From positions 124,001-188,000 of the forward strand of contig NZ_FTOV01000004.1 of the NCBI RefSeq assembly GCF_900156825.1: a stretch of 64,000 nucleotides of DNA. Direction: 5' to 3'. Within the stretch, counting starts at the first letter, position 1. Every line of letters starts with the position of its first letter. Shown here one piece after another: positions 24,147-33,640 of the stretch. Position numbers and translations under genes: made by a program. The notes under the pieces are model-generated. The model ran no database searches, had not been told where the DNA came from, and was given only the letters and a program-made list of their open reading frames with translations. The DNA is from Chryseobacterium gambrini. Its GTDB lineage: Bacteria > Bacteroidota > Bacteroidia > Flavobacteriales > Weeksellaceae.

Positions 24147-24707
24147 ATGAACGACGAACAATTATTTCCTCTCATTCAGAAAGCGAAGGAAAAAGACCAG
24201 AAAGCGCAGACAAGGCTCATCAACATTTTTTGGGTTGATGTTTTTTCTTTTGTAATGAAAAAAGTTCACGACGAAAATGATGCCGACGAAATCACCGTAA
24301 ATGTTTTTTCAAAAGTTTTATCAAAGCTGGATATGTTTGATCCCCATTTTCAGTTTAAAACATGGATTTTAACCATTGCTCAAAATACCATCATCGATTT
24401 TTGGAGAAAAAAAAGCCGCGAAAATCAGGATCCTACGGAAAATCTGGATGAGGTAAAAAACCAGTATGCCAAATCTCCTGAAGAATTAATGATTTCCGAA
24501 GAAGAACAGAAGAAAATCATTAAAACAATAGAATCTTTAGATGTCAATTATCAGGAAATCATCCGTTTGAGATTTTTCGAAGAAAAAAGCATCAAAGAAA
24601 TTGCTGAGGAATTAGGCATTTCTGTTGCCAATACAAAGGTTCGTGTTATGCGTGCAAAAAAAGTCTTAGCAGAACTGTTGAAAAATAATGAGTTTGAGGA
24701 TCAATAA
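24147..24707 (+). CDS. ECF-type RNA polymerase sigma factor
   Basis: 186 residues with region 2 (about 10-85, DVFSFVMKKVHDENDADEI, FKTWILTIAQNTIIDFWRKK) and region 4 (about 125-178, YQEIIRLRFFEEKSIKEIAE followed by an HTH ending VRVMRAKK). Directs RNA polymerase to an alternative promoter set. No anti-sigma factor gene follows, so this belongs to the ECF members without a linked regulator. A TTG at 24138 is in frame but is part of the -7 box, so the ATG at 24147 is the start. Confidence 0.9.
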   Translation: MNDEQLFPLIQKAKEKDQKAQTRLINIFWVDVFSFVMKKVHDENDADEITVNVFSKVLSKLDMFDPHFQFKTWILTIAQNTIIDFWRKKSRENQDPTENLDEVKNQYAKSPEELMISEEEQKKIIKTIESLDVNYQEIIRLRFFEEKSIKEIAEELGISVANTKVRVMRAKKVLAELLKNNEFEDQ

Positions 24708-24855
24708 TCACAAACTTTTAAAATCCCGATCTTAGAATTTAAAAAATATAATTTTCCTGAATTTTATCATATTCTGAATAAATTTTCAATAAATGCTGAA
24801 AATCATATATGATTAAACGTTTACATTTTCTAAATTCGTATGAAAATTAAGAAAT

Positions 24856-26184
24856 ATGACTTTTGGAATTGAGGCAGCAAGCTATTATGTGCCTTCATTA
24901 TATTTGGAAATTAAAGATTTAGCAGAAAAAAGAGGAATCGAGCCTGCAAAACTCGAAAAAGGATTGGGATTGCATAAAATGGGCTTTCCCGATGTTCATG
25001 AAGATGCCGCAACTTTCGCAGCAGAAGCATTACTTAAACTCATAAAGGATTATAACATCAATCCGAAAGAAATATCAAGAATTTATTTAGGAACAGAAAG
25101 CGCTTTAGATGCAGCAAAACCAACCGCTTCTTACGCTATGCAGATGGTAGAAAAAGTTCTGGAAAAAGAATTCGGAGAACGGGTTTTCAGAAATTGTGAT
25201 GTGGTAGACATGACTTTTGCGTGTATTGGAGCAGTAGATGCGCTTCATAATTCTTTAGATTTTGTAAGAGCAAACCCTGATAAAAAAGCGGTCGTCATTG
25301 CAAGTGATTACGCAAAATACGAACTGGCTTCTTCCGGAGAATACACACAGGGGGGAGGAGCCGTTGCGGTTTTAATTTCTTCAAAACCTGATCTTATTGA
25401 AATCGAGAACAATTGGGGAATTGCCACAGAATCGGTCTTTGATTTTTTCAAGCCGCGTCGTCATTTCAAAAAAGAAGATTTAACGAATGCTCCAGAAAGT
25501 TTTCCTCAAAAAATAGAAATTTTCACGGATGAGCCAGTCTTTGATGGACAATATTCCAATCAGTGTTATCAGGACAGAATTAGAGAAGCCTACGATCATT
25601 ATAAAGAAATTACAGGACTTAATAAACCTTACGAAAATTGGAAATATCTGATCTTCCATCTTCCCTACGCCTTTCACGGAAAAAGAGTTTTCACAGAAAT
25701 TTACAGTTTAGAAAACGGTTTGTCTTACGAAACTCCTGAAGAACAAAAAGCAGTGGCAAAATCAGAAGAATACCTTCAGTTTATTAATGATAAAATTGAA
25801 AAATCTCAACGTGCATCTTCGGAAATCGGAAATATGTACACTGCTTCCATTTTTATGGCTTTACTTTCTGCTTTACAGACTTCTTTTAACGAAAATGAAG
25901 AATTGGCAGAACAGGAAATCGGATTTTTAGGGTACGGAAGCGGATCAAAATCCAAAGTTTTTGCCGGAAAAGTTTCAGAAAACTGGAAAAAGGTGGTCAA
26001 AAAATGGAATTTATTTGAAAGTTTAAAAAACAGAACAGCAATTGATTTTGAGACTTATGAAAAACTTCACAGAAAACAAATGCAAAATTCAGTTAAAGAA
26101 AACTATAAAGGTTTCGGTTTAAAATCAGTAGAATTGGAAAATCCTGTTTTAAAAGGAGCAAGATATTATGATTATCAGGGATAA
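24856..26184 (+). CDS. mvaS: Hydroxymethylglutaryl-CoA synthase family protein
   Basis: Thiolase-fold condensing enzyme; the closest pattern is HMG-CoA synthase of the mevalonate pathway, which Flavobacteriia use for isoprenoids. Seen: the catalytic Cys123 in VDMTFACIGAVDAL, the acid in YLGTESALDAAKP near residue 78, catalytic His in HLPYAFHGKR near 270, and YGSGSKSKVF at the C-terminus. 442 residues, slightly longer than Firmicutes MvaS (about 390). No other mevalonate gene is linked. A 3-oxoacyl-ACP synthase III-like role is the alternative. Confidence 0.82.
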   Translation: MTFGIEAASYYVPSLYLEIKDLAEKRGIEPAKLEKGLGLHKMGFPDVHEDAATFAAEALLKLIKDYNINPKEISRIYLGTESALDAAKPTASYAMQMVEKVLEKEFGERVFRNCDVVDMTFACIGAVDALHNSLDFVRANPDKKAVVIASDYAKYELASSGEYTQGGGAVAVLISSKPDLIEIENNWGIATESVFDFFKPRRHFKKEDLTNAPESFPQKIEIFTDEPVFDGQYSNQCYQDRIREAYDHYKEITGLNKPYENWKYLIFHLPYAFHGKRVFTEIYSLENGLSYETPEEQKAVAKSEEYLQFINDKIEKSQRASSEIGNMYTASIFMALLSALQTSFNENEELAEQEIGFLGYGSGSKSKVFAGKVSENWKKVVKKWNLFESLKNRTAIDFETYEKLHRKQMQNSVKENYKGFGLKSVELENPVLKGARYYDYQG

Positions 26185-26205
26185 TTAAAAATCAATAATA
26201 ATATT

Positions 26206-26233
26206 AAAACATCTCAATCTGAGGTGTTTTTTT
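26206..26233. terminator. Bidirectional terminator between mvaS and the AraC regulator
   Basis: 8-bp stem ACATCTCA/TGAGGTGT (one wobble), 3-nt loop, A run on the left and T run on the right; serves both convergent genes and overlaps the last bases of the regulator. Confidence 0.78.
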
Positions 26234-27155
26234 ATTCCGGAAACAAAACTTTATCCTGATAACTTTTCGGCGTTACTCCCACTAATTGCTTAAATACTCT
26301 CGTAAAATAATTCGCATCCGAAAACCCTGTCTGATAAGCTGTTTCCTTAATGCTGTTCTGGTTCGCCAAAAGTTCTTTTGCCCGATTGATTCTTTCCTGC
26401 AAAATAAACTCATTCGGAGAAGTTCCCAGTTCGTCTTTAAACATTTTAAAGAAATTGGATTTACTTACATATGCCATTTTTGCAATGCTGTCAATCGATA
26501 ATTTCTGATGAAGGTTTTTCTTAATATAATCTACGGCAAAACCGATTCTGGATTTGTTTTTAACGATATTTTTCTCCACCATGCTTCTTGCCTGTGTCTG
26601 CATCAGGCGGATAAGAAGTTCCTTCAACGCAAAATCTGCCATAATATCCTTTTGTGAATTATCGTCCATCGCAATTCTCATGATATTATTCGTTGCCGAA
26701 GCCAGAGACTGATTATTAAACAGAAAATACTCATCCAGTTCAATATTCCATTGCGAAGTTTCATCCACCTTTGGAAGATGATAATTGAGGTGATTGAGAG
26801 AATTCTCTATAAATTCAGGATTCAGGCTAAGAGAAATACATTGGGAAGGCGTTTCATCCGCTTCCGGAAAATCGATCACCATCGTTTCTCCCGGCGAAAC
26901 CAAAACACTTTCTCCCGGAAAATAATCAAAATAGCCCGTTTTATGATCTATTTTCATATGCTTTTTCCCGCGAAGCATTGCCGTGAATGCAATCGTTTCA
27001 AAATGCAGTTTTACATCGAAAGCAGCCTTATGCGTTTCGTAGATGCTGAATTCACAATTGTTTAGATTGAATTTTGTCTGATTTTCAACCAAGTGCATAA
27101 GCTGGTTTTCCCTTTTCAATTCAGGAGTTTCTAATAAAATCTTGTTATTGTTCAT
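26232..27155 (-). CDS. AraC family transcriptional regulator
   Basis: 307 residues: an N-terminal cupin-like sensing domain (about 20-170) and a C-terminal double helix-turn-helix (about 205-300) with YVSKSNFFKMFKDELGTSPN and the family signature AYQTGFSDANYFTRVFKQ, GVTPKSYQDK. Divergent from the aldehyde dehydrogenase gene across 181 bp that hold 21-bp-spaced direct repeats of the kind AraC proteins bind. It probably senses an alcohol, aldehyde or derived metabolite and activates the downstream oxidation genes (inference from layout). Confidence 0.9.
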   Translation of the reverse strand: MNNNKILLETPELKRENQLMHLVENQTKFNLNNCEFSIYETHKAAFDVKLHFETIAFTAMLRGKKHMKIDHKTGYFDYFPGESVLVSPGETMVIDFPEADETPSQCISLSLNPEFIENSLNHLNYHLPKVDETSQWNIELDEYFLFNNQSLASATNNIMRIAMDDNSQKDIMADFALKELLIRLMQTQARSMVEKNIVKNKSRIGFAVDYIKKNLHQKLSIDSIAKMAYVSKSNFFKMFKDELGTSPNEFILQERINRAKELLANQNSIKETAYQTGFSDANYFTRVFKQLVGVTPKSYQDKVLFPE

Positions 27156-27184
27156 TTCTAAACATTTTTAATAGCCTGTTTACT

Positions 27185-27192
27185 CAAATATA
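27185..27192 (-). promoter_or_regulatory. -7 element (TATATTTG) of the AraC gene
   Basis: Perfect TAnnTTTG on the minus strand, 29 bp before the regulator's ATG; a TTG at 27211-27209 lies 16 bp upstream, shorter than usual. Confidence 0.45.
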
Positions 27193-27242
27193 GAAAATAA
27201 TCGCTTTACAATACTGTTAATGAAATAATAAAATTCTACGTC

Positions 27243-27275
27243 TGCACGATTTTGAAGTTTTTTTGTACGATTGTG
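27243..27275 (+). promoter_or_regulatory. Candidate AraC operator, two direct repeats
   Basis: TGCACGATTTTG (27243-27254) and TGTACGATTGTG (27264-27275) agree at 10 of 12 bases and are spaced 21 bp start to start, two helical turns, as for AraC half-sites. A related TTGTACGAA lies at 27327-27335, just before the aldehyde dehydrogenase start, and its reverse complement at 30388-30396. Confidence 0.6.
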
Positions 27276-27336
27276 CTATCCGAATCTCTAAGGGAAGTGT
27301 AATTTGGCAATAAATAAAAATTAAAATTGTACGAAT

Positions 27337-28866
27337 ATGAGCACTACAACACAACAGCAATCAGACACATTACTACAGTGGCCTGAATTTAAAAAAAGAT
27401 ATGACAACTACATCAACGGGCAATTTACAGCTCCGGTCAACGGACAGTACTTCGATGTAGTTTCCCCCATTGACGGTAAAAATTTCACACAGGCAGCCCA
27501 TTCATCCAAAGAAGACCTTGAATTGGCGGTAAATGCAGCCGAAAAAGCATTCCAAACGTGGAAAAACACTTCTTCCACAGAAAGAAGCATCATTTTAAAC
27601 AAAATTGCCGACAGGATCGAGCAGAATTTAGAATACATCGCAACCGTTGAAACCATTGATAACGGGAAAGCGGTAAGAGAAACTTTAGCCGCAGATATTC
27701 CTTTGGCGATCGATCATTTCAGATATTTTGCGTCCGTTATCAGAGCGGAAGAAGGTTCTCACAACGAACTGGATAAAGATACCGTTTCATTAATCGTTCA
27801 CGAACCGCTTGGAGTGATCGCACAGATCATTCCATGGAATTTCCCGATCTTAATGGCAGTCTGGAAATTAGCTCCGGCTTTGGCAGCAGGAAACTGTGTC
27901 GTTTTAAAACCCGCAGAAAGTACTCCAATTTCCATTATGGTTCTGATGGAACTCATCGGCGATTTGCTTCCGGCAGGAGTGGTAAACATTGTGAACGGTT
28001 TCGGAGCAGAACTGGGAAGGGCTTTGGTAACCAATCCGAAAGTAGCAAAAGCAGCATTTACAGGTTCTACAGCAACCGGTAGACTTGTTATGCAGTACGC
28101 AACAGAAAATATCATCCCGGTAACGTTAGAATTAGGAGGAAAGTCTCCAAACGTTTTCTTCAATTCGGTAATGGATGCAGACGACGAATTTTTAGATAAA
28201 GCCATCGAAGGAGCAGTTCTTTTTGCTTTGAATCAGGGTGAAATCTGTACCTGTCCGTCAAGATTACTGGTTCAGGAAGATATCGCAGATGCTTTCATTG
28301 CCAAAGTGATCGAAAGAGTAAAAGCCATCAAAGTCGGAAATCCTTTAGATAAAACCGTAATGATGGGAGCACAGGCTTCACAGATTCAGAAAGATAAAAT
28401 CCTTTCCTACATCAAATTAGGAAAGGAAGAAGGTGCAGAAGTGCTTGTTGGAGGCGATGTAAATCACGTCGGAGAAGGTCTGGAAAACGGATATTATATT
28501 CAGCCGACCATTTTCAAAGGAAACAACAGAATGAGAATCTTTCAGGAAGAAATTTTCGGACCTGTTCTTGCGTTCACCACCTTCAAAGACGAAGAAGAAG
28601 CATTAAAAATTGCAAACGACACCATTTACGGTCTTGGAGCGGGAGTATGGACAAGAGATGCGCATCAGCTTTATAACATTCCGCGTCATATTGAAGCAGG
28701 AAGAGTTTGGGTAAACCAGTATCATGCATATCCTGCAGGAGCACCATTCGGAGGATACAAACAGTCGGGAATCGGTCGCGAAAACCACAAAATGATGCTG
28801 GATCATTACCGTCAGACTAAAAATATGCTGATTTCCTACAACAAAAACAAACTAGGTTTCTTTTAA
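27337..28866 (+). CDS. NAD-dependent aldehyde dehydrogenase (acetaldehyde type, AldB/ExaC-like)
   Basis: Oxidises an aldehyde to the acid with NAD. 509 residues; motifs in order: [20 protein letters not shown] near 160, [11 protein letters not shown] near 240, the general base in LELGGKSPN near 265, and the nucleophilic Cys in [11 protein letters not shown] near 305. The CTCPSR form is characteristic of the acetaldehyde dehydrogenase II subgroup (AldB, ExaC, AcoD). Neighbours (AraC regulator, alcohol dehydrogenase, DUF779) fit ethanol or short-chain alcohol oxidation. A structured repeat begins inside the stop codon. Confidence 0.92.
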   Translation: MSTTTQQQSDTLLQWPEFKKRYDNYINGQFTAPVNGQYFDVVSPIDGKNFTQAAHSSKEDLELAVNAAEKAFQTWKNTSSTERSIILNKIADRIEQNLEYIATVETIDNGKAVRETLAADIPLAIDHFRYFASVIRAEEGSHNELDKDTVSLIVHEPLGVIAQIIPWNFPILMAVWKLAPALAAGNCVVLKPAESTPISIMVLMELIGDLLPAGVVNIVNGFGAELGRALVTNPKVAKAAFTGSTATGRLVMQYATENIIPVTLELGGKSPNVFFNSVMDADDEFLDKAIEGAVLFALNQGEICTCPSRLLVQEDIADAFIAKVIERVKAIKVGNPLDKTVMMGAQASQIQKDKILSYIKLGKEEGAEVLVGGDVNHVGEGLENGYYIQPTIFKGNNRMRIFQEEIFGPVLAFTTFKDEEEALKIANDTIYGLGAGVWTRDAHQLYNIPRHIEAGRVWVNQYHAYPAGAPFGGYKQSGIGRENHKMMLDHYRQTKNMLISYNKNKLGFF

Positions 28867-29010
28867 TCTTAAATATTAGGGCGTGCCCGTTTTCCCCATC
28901 TCGGCAACGGGGAAAAACGGTCGGGCTATTCAAGGCTCCACTTCGTTTCGGTGCTCCGTTTCACTCCGCACCGGCTCGTTCCTCGCCGCCCTTCCTATCC
29001 CTCACGCGAA
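28865..29010 (+). repeat. GCGTG...CACGC structured repeat, copy A
   Basis: Starts AATCTTAAATATT at the aldehyde dehydrogenase stop and ends ATCCCTCACGCGAA. Conserved blocks shared with the copy at 54117-54298: GGGCGTGYCC, GGTCGGGCT, CGTTCCTC, CGCCGCCC, ATCCCTCACGCGAA. GCGTG (28881-28885) can pair with CACGC (29003-29007); an inner hairpin CCGTTTTCCCC/GGGGAAAAACGG fills the first variable part. The 118 bp from here to adhP hold no other feature. Confidence 0.75.
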
Positions 29011-29128
29011 TAACCAGTCGTCCTTATCTGAAATTTTCGGGTGAGCAGGAATTTTTGTGTCATTTAGAGCCGTATCAAAACTTTAAAGAACCAGACTAAA
29101 CTTAAAAACCAACTCAAAAAAATAAATA

Positions 29129-30166
29129 ATGATTCCAAAAACAATGAAAGCAGCAGTTGTTCAAGGCTATGGACAACCCCTGAAAATAGAAGAAGTGCCC
29201 GTAAGAGAACCCGGAAGATATGAAGTACTCGTAAAAGTAATCGCCTGTGGCGTTTGTCACACAGATTTACATGCAGTGGACGGCGATTGGCCTGCAAAAC
29301 CGAAAATGCCTTTAATTCCGGGACATGAAGGAGTAGGGATCGTGGTTGCATGTGGTCCTGAAGCTTTTGTAAAAGAAGGAGATGCAGTGGGAGTTCCGTG
29401 GCTCTATTCCGCCTGCGGATGCTGCGATTATTGTATCACAGGCTGGGAAACACTTTGCGAAGCACAGAAAAACGGAGGATACAGCGTTGATGGAGGTTTT
29501 GCCGAATATGTCATTGCAGATTCACGATATGTCGGACATCTGAAACCGGATGTTAACTTTTTAGAAATTGCGCCGATTCTTTGTGCGGGAGTCACCGTAT
29601 ATAAAGGTTTAAAGGAAACGGAAACAAAACCGGGAGAATGGGTTGCCATTTCAGGAATCGGTGGATTGGGACACGTTGCCGTTCAGTATGCAAAAGCAAT
29701 GGGAATGCATGTCGCCGCTATTGATGTAGCTGATGATAAACTGGATCTGGCTAAAAAATTAGGCGCAGATTTGGTCGTGAATGCCAAAACAACAGATCCC
29801 GGAGAATATCTTCATAAAGAAGTTGGCGGAATGCATGGCGCATTAATAACAGCGGTATCTCCGATTGCCTTTAAACAGGGAATTGATGTCTTGAGAAGAA
29901 AAGGAACCATTGCCTTAAATGGTCTTCCGCCGGGATCATTTGAACTTCCGATTTTTGAAACCGTATTAAAAAGAATTACGGTGCGCGGTTCCATCGTAGG
30001 AACTCGAAAAGATCTTCAGGAAGCACTGGATTTTGCAAATGAAGGACTGGTAAAAGCAACGGTAACTGCGGCAAAATTAGAAGATATTAATGATGTTTTC
30101 GACAAAATGAAAAAAGGGCAGATCGATGGCAGAATCGTTCTCGATATTGCAGGAAGTTCGAATTAA
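29129..30166 (+). CDS. adhP: Zinc-dependent alcohol dehydrogenase
   Basis: Oxidises primary alcohols to aldehydes with NAD. 345 residues of the medium-chain zinc family: catalytic zinc ligands in GVCHTDLH and PGHEGVG, four structural-zinc Cys in the [15 protein letters not shown] stretch near 90-105, and the [17 protein letters not shown] nucleotide loop near 175. The length and motif details fit the propanol-preferring AdhP/AdhA class. Lies downstream of the aldehyde dehydrogenase with a 262-bp gap that holds the structured repeat, so a separate transcript is possible. Confidence 0.92.
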   Translation: MIPKTMKAAVVQGYGQPLKIEEVPVREPGRYEVLVKVIACGVCHTDLHAVDGDWPAKPKMPLIPGHEGVGIVVACGPEAFVKEGDAVGVPWLYSACGCCDYCITGWETLCEAQKNGGYSVDGGFAEYVIADSRYVGHLKPDVNFLEIAPILCAGVTVYKGLKETETKPGEWVAISGIGGLGHVAVQYAKAMGMHVAAIDVADDKLDLAKKLGADLVVNAKTTDPGEYLHKEVGGMHGALITAVSPIAFKQGIDVLRRKGTIALNGLPPGSFELPIFETVLKRITVRGSIVGTRKDLQEALDFANEGLVKATVTAAKLEDINDVFDKMKKGQIDGRIVLDIAGSSN

Positions 30167-30176
30167 ATAGAATTTA

Positions 30177-30212
30177 AGGTTTCGGCGAAATGAAATTTCG
30201 CCGAAACTTTTT
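30177..30212 (+). terminator. Rho-independent terminator after adhP
   Basis: 13-bp perfect stem (30179-30191 with 30195-30207), GAA loop, T run. Confidence 0.88.
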
Positions 30213-30319
30213 AACTTTATGTAAGAAAAATAATGACGAGGGAAACGGAGGTGTTAAGAACATGATTTTTACGAATGGATCAAAGAAGAGATAATGACAT
30301 TCAGAAATACCGAAAATGT

Positions 30320-30346
30320 TGTCATTCTGACGAAGGAAGAATCTAA
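30320..30346. repeat. Short dispersed motif TGTCATTCTGA...AGAATCT
   Basis: Same motif as the ends of the GIY-YIG unit at 60079-60486 and as 58606-58632; here as a single copy with no gene attached, in the 256-bp gap between adhP and the DUF779 gene. Confidence 0.55.
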
Positions 30347-30387
30347 ACCTTATTTATAAAGATTTTTTACTTCACTTCTGAACTGTG

Positions 30388-30396
30388 TTCGTACAA
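30388..30396. promoter_or_regulatory. TTCGTACAA operator-like site
   Basis: Reverse complement of TTGTACGAA found just before the aldehyde dehydrogenase start (27327-27335); located 27 bp upstream of the DUF779 start, suggesting common regulation by the AraC protein. Confidence 0.4.
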
Positions 30397-30422
30397 CTTT
30401 AATTCACTAAAAATAAAGAAAA

Positions 30423-30806
30423 ATGCAAACAAAAATAGCAAGACTCTCAGCAACCGAAAAAGCTTTGGAAGTCATTTGGGAACTGGAAAAAAAATATGGT
30501 GACCTGATGTTTTATCAGGCAGGAGGATGCTGTGAAGGAACGCAGCCGCAGTGTTTTGAAAAAGGAGGATTTTACCCGAGAATGAACGATGCGATGATCG
30601 GAACCATTAACAATCATGAATTCTGGATCGACCGTGATCTCTTCGAATACTGGAAATATTCACATTTTACACTCGATGTTGTCGATGGTTTCGGACCGGG
30701 CGGATTCTCTTTAGAAACACCTCTGGGCAAAACATTTAAAGTCATTTACAGACTTTTCACGCCTGAAGAACTGGAGAATTTAGAACCGGTGAAACGGAGT
30801 GAATAA
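30423..30806 (+). CDS. DUF779 domain protein
   Basis: 127 residues with the DUF779 core FYQAGGCCEGTQPQCF near residue 31, HEFWIDRDLFEYW in the middle and DGFGPGGFSLETPLG near the end. The conserved Cys cluster may bind metal. Genes of this family are often found next to acetaldehyde dehydrogenase genes, as here; the function is not established. It ends directly against the stop of the convergent gene. Confidence 0.85.
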   Translation: MQTKIARLSATEKALEVIWELEKKYGDLMFYQAGGCCEGTQPQCFEKGGFYPRMNDAMIGTINNHEFWIDRDLFEYWKYSHFTLDVVDGFGPGGFSLETPLGKTFKVIYRLFTPEELENLEPVKRSE

Positions 30807-31337
30807 TTATCGTGTATTTTTTAACATATTATTTTTCTGAACTATAAAATTTAATTCTCTTTCAAAATCGTATTTTCCCCTAGTAATATTTCTTTTTAGA
30901 GTAAAATAATAATTTATAACTCCAATTATTGGTATAATTACTATAAAAGACATATCAGAACTGCCTTGGAAAGGAATATTGAAAAATATAATTAAAAAAA
31001 TTATCAGAAAAATTAAGGATATACCGGAATATTTTATGGGAGTGAATTCCATTCTAATGAGTATTTTTCCGTTTTCATCATTTATCGTACCTCTTATATA
31101 AGGATTTGGAGAACTCATATCAAAAAGATGTCTTCTTCTCATAATCAAAAATTCGTTTTTATTCAAATATCCTTTATATTCATATCTTTTTGGAATTAAA
31201 TATTCTGAATTTTCAAAAAAACTAAAATTACTATTATAAATAAGCTTTTTTAATATATATATGAATTCAGCTTTATCCATTGTAGTTTCAAAGATTAATT
31301 CATCATATAGCCCTATACTTTTGTAAAAAGAATTCAT
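30807..31337 (-). CDS. Hypothetical membrane protein, 176 aa
   Basis: Not recognised. Soluble N-terminal half rich in aromatic and charged residues, then two hydrophobic helices (about 106-122, ISLIFLIIFLIIFFNI, and 130-147, SFIVIIPIIGVINYYFT) and a basic tail. Codon use is more AT-rich than in the neighbouring enzymes, which may indicate a younger or faster-evolving gene. Convergent with the DUF779 gene. Confidence 0.6.
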   Translation of the reverse strand: MNSFYKSIGLYDELIFETTMDKAEFIYILKKLIYNSNFSFFENSEYLIPKRYEYKGYLNKNEFLIMRRRHLFDMSSPNPYIRGTINDENGKILIRMEFTPIKYSGISLIFLIIFLIIFFNIPFQGSSDMSFIVIIPIIGVINYYFTLKRNITRGKYDFERELNFIVQKNNMLKNTR

Positions 31338-31422
31338 ACAGAAATCAATACATAAAATTATTTAGAAAATATTCGTGCAATTCGTGAAAAAACATTCGTG
31401 CAATTTGTGTTTAGGTACAAAA

Positions 31423-32622
31423 TCAAACCTTCACAAACCTACTCACAAACATAGAAGCTACCAATTGTCCGACCGCATTTAAAACCGTTGCCAAAGGATC
31501 CACCAGAGTTCCGATAATCATCACTGCCGGAATTGCTTCCTGTGGTAATTTGTAAACTGAAATCATCAACATTTCTCCGATATATCCTCCGTTCGGAATT
31601 CCTCCCGCAACGATACTTACAAACACGGTAATTCCCAAAGCTAAAAGAAGATTCATGGGATCAAAAAAATCTCTTCCGATGATTAAGAATGCCACATAAA
31701 TCTTAATGATCGACGACATCGAAGAACCGTTTTTATGTAAGGTTGTCCCAATCGGGATCACAATATTTGAAATCTGGCTAGGAATTCCGATTTTTGAAGC
31801 TGCGAGTAAATTGGCAGGCATCGTGGCGAAGCTGCTGCAGGTACTCAAAGCGGTTAAAGTAGGGAAAATAGCATTTGTCCAGAAACTTTTAACCCCGTTC
31901 TGTCCTTTTGCCATAAACGCATAGAGTGAAAAGAAGACCAGAAAATAGACTACTCCTGCAATATAATACAATCCTAAAGGTTTTGCGTAAAATCCGAAAA
32001 GCTGAGGTCCCAAAGTGGCAACCTGATACGCAAAATAAGCGCCCAAACCAATCGGGGCGACTTTCATAATCAACAAAAGCAGTTCTTTCATCACTTCATA
32101 ACCCGAAGCGATAAATGACCGGAAAGCCTGTCCTTTTTCTCCCGCTTTTCTGGCTGAAAATCCCGTCATGAAAGCAAAAATTAAAAGAGCCAGCATATTT
32201 TGTCTTGAAAAAAGCTGTGTAAATTCTCCTACCGTAAAAAATCCTACGATTCTGTTTCCCCAACTGTCATTGCTTGTAGCTTCCTCCACAATTTCAGAAC
32301 TTCCCGAAACTCCGGAAACCGGAAAAAGATAAACGGCGCAAATCGTAAAAACCGCGGCGGTTAAAATAAAAAACAGAAAGGTAAAAGCCATGGTAACCAT
32401 TATTTTTCCAAATTTAGACTGCTGCTCTAACGAAGCAATAGAATTGGAAACGGCAAAGAAAACCAGCGGAACTACACTTACAAACAGCAGGTTCAGGAAG
32501 ATATCTCCCAAAGGTTTTATATAATCCACAATATCGGGAGCCGCAATTCCGATAATGCTTCCGACAGAGATTCCCAACAGTAAAAGTAAAATTCCGGAGT
32601 AGTTTTTCAACACTTCTTTCAT
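31423..32622 (-). CDS. Dicarboxylate/amino acid:cation symporter (DAACS family)
   Basis: Cation-coupled importer for C4-dicarboxylates or glutamate/aspartate. 399 residues with about eight membrane segments; the family signatures are present: a Ser-rich reentrant loop (LTALSTCSSFATMPA), the IVIPIGTTLHKNGSSM segment and GGIPNGGYIGEM with LVDPLATVLNAVGQ near the C-terminus. A longer frame opens at 32661, but the -7 element TATCTTTG (32645-32638) lies between, so the ATG at 32622 is chosen. Substrate cannot be told from sequence. Confidence 0.88.
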   Translation of the reverse strand: MKEVLKNYSGILLLLLGISVGSIIGIAAPDIVDYIKPLGDIFLNLLFVSVVPLVFFAVSNSIASLEQQSKFGKIMVTMAFTFLFFILTAAVFTICAVYLFPVSGVSGSSEIVEEATSNDSWGNRIVGFFTVGEFTQLFSRQNMLALLIFAFMTGFSARKAGEKGQAFRSFIASGYEVMKELLLLIMKVAPIGLGAYFAYQVATLGPQLFGFYAKPLGLYYIAGVVYFLVFFSLYAFMAKGQNGVKSFWTNAIFPTLTALSTCSSFATMPANLLAASKIGIPSQISNIVIPIGTTLHKNGSSMSSIIKIYVAFLIIGRDFFDPMNLLLALGITVFVSIVAGGIPNGGYIGEMLMISVYKLPQEAIPAVMIIGTLVDPLATVLNAVGQLVASMFVSRFVKV

Positions 32623-32637
32623 GCGTTGCTTTTTAAC

Positions 32638-32645
32638 CAAAGATA
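32638..32645 (-). promoter_or_regulatory. -7 element (TATCTTTG) of the symporter gene
   Basis: Perfect TAnnTTTG match 15 bp before the ATG at 32622; decides the start. Confidence 0.55.
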
Positions 32646-32692
32646 GCTTAATTTTTAACATTCCGTTATATAAAATTCAGTCATAAAATCCT

Positions 32693-32700
32693 TAAATTTG
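32693..32700 (+). promoter_or_regulatory. -7 element (TAAATTTG) of the cbpA-cbpM operon
   Basis: Perfect TAnnTTTG match 16 bp before the DnaJ-family start. Confidence 0.55.
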
Positions 32701-32716
32701 AGTAAACATCGTTTCT

Positions 32717-33637
32717 ATGGCTTATATAGATTACTATAAAATTTTAGGCGTAGACAAAAACGCAACGCAGGAAGATATCAAAAAGGCATATCGCAAACTC
32801 GCAAGAAAATTACATCCCGACCTCAATCCTGATGACAAGGAAGCCGAAAGACAATTCAAAGAGCTGAATGAAGCCAATGAAGTTCTGAGCAATCCCGAAA
32901 ACCGTGAAAAGTACGATAAATACGGAGAACACTGGAAGCATGGCGAAGAATATGAAAAAGCACAGCAACAGCAGCAAAGACAATATCAAAACCAGGGAGG
33001 AAACTTCGGAGGCGGATTTTCGGAAGCGGATTTCGGCGACGGGGAAGATTTTTCAGATTTTTTCCAGAGTATGTTTGGCGGAGCAGGAGGAGGTTTCGGA
33101 AGAAATTCAAGGGGAAGTGCGTCGGGAAAATTTAAAGGACAGGATATTCAGGCAGAATTAACTTTAACCTTGAGAGATGCCGCAACAACACATCCTCAGA
33201 CTTTTGATATCAATGGCAAAAAAGTAAGAATTACGATTCCGGCAGGAGTGTATGACGGTCAGCAGATTAAATTAAAAGGGCACGGAAATCCCGGTTTCAA
33301 TGGCGGTCCAAATGGAGATTTATACATTACTTTCAATATCACTCCTGATCCGAATTTTGAAAGAACCGGCAATGATCTGAAATCTAAAGTTTTGATTGAT
33401 CTGTACACTGCAGTTTTAGGCGGTGACGTAAAAGTAAACACGCTGAACGGAAGTGTAAATCTGAAAGTAAAACCTGAAACACAGAACGGAACAACAGTAA
33501 GACTGAAAGGAAAAGGCTTTCCGGTGTACAAGAAGGAGGGAGAATTCGGTGATCTTTTTGTGACCTATGAAGTGAAATTACCGACAAATTTAACTGAAAA
33601 GCAGAAAGAACTTTTTGAACAACTTAAAAATTCCTAA
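32717..33637 (+). CDS. cbpA: DnaJ-family co-chaperone CbpA type
   Basis: Hsp40 co-chaperone that stimulates DnaK. 306 residues: J domain (1-65) with the HPD tripeptide in LHPDLNPDD, a Gln- and Gly/Phe-rich linker (about 75-140) and the two beta-sandwich C-terminal domains (about 145-300). No CxxCxGxG zinc region, so it is class II (CbpA/DjlB-like) rather than DnaJ itself. The CbpM-type modulator starts 3 bp after its stop, the same pairing as in E. coli. Confidence 0.92.
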   Translation: MAYIDYYKILGVDKNATQEDIKKAYRKLARKLHPDLNPDDKEAERQFKELNEANEVLSNPENREKYDKYGEHWKHGEEYEKAQQQQQRQYQNQGGNFGGGFSEADFGDGEDFSDFFQSMFGGAGGGFGRNSRGSASGKFKGQDIQAELTLTLRDAATTHPQTFDINGKKVRITIPAGVYDGQQIKLKGHGNPGFNGGPNGDLYITFNITPDPNFERTGNDLKSKVLIDLYTAVLGGDVKVNTLNGSVNLKVKPETQNGTTVRLKGKGFPVYKKEGEFGDLFVTYEVKLPTNLTEKQKELFEQLKNS

Positions 33638-33640
33638 GCC

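Noticed and set aside
27798..28205. 135-codon frame on the minus strand
   Set aside because: Shadow of the aldehyde dehydrogenase gene, no independent start signals.
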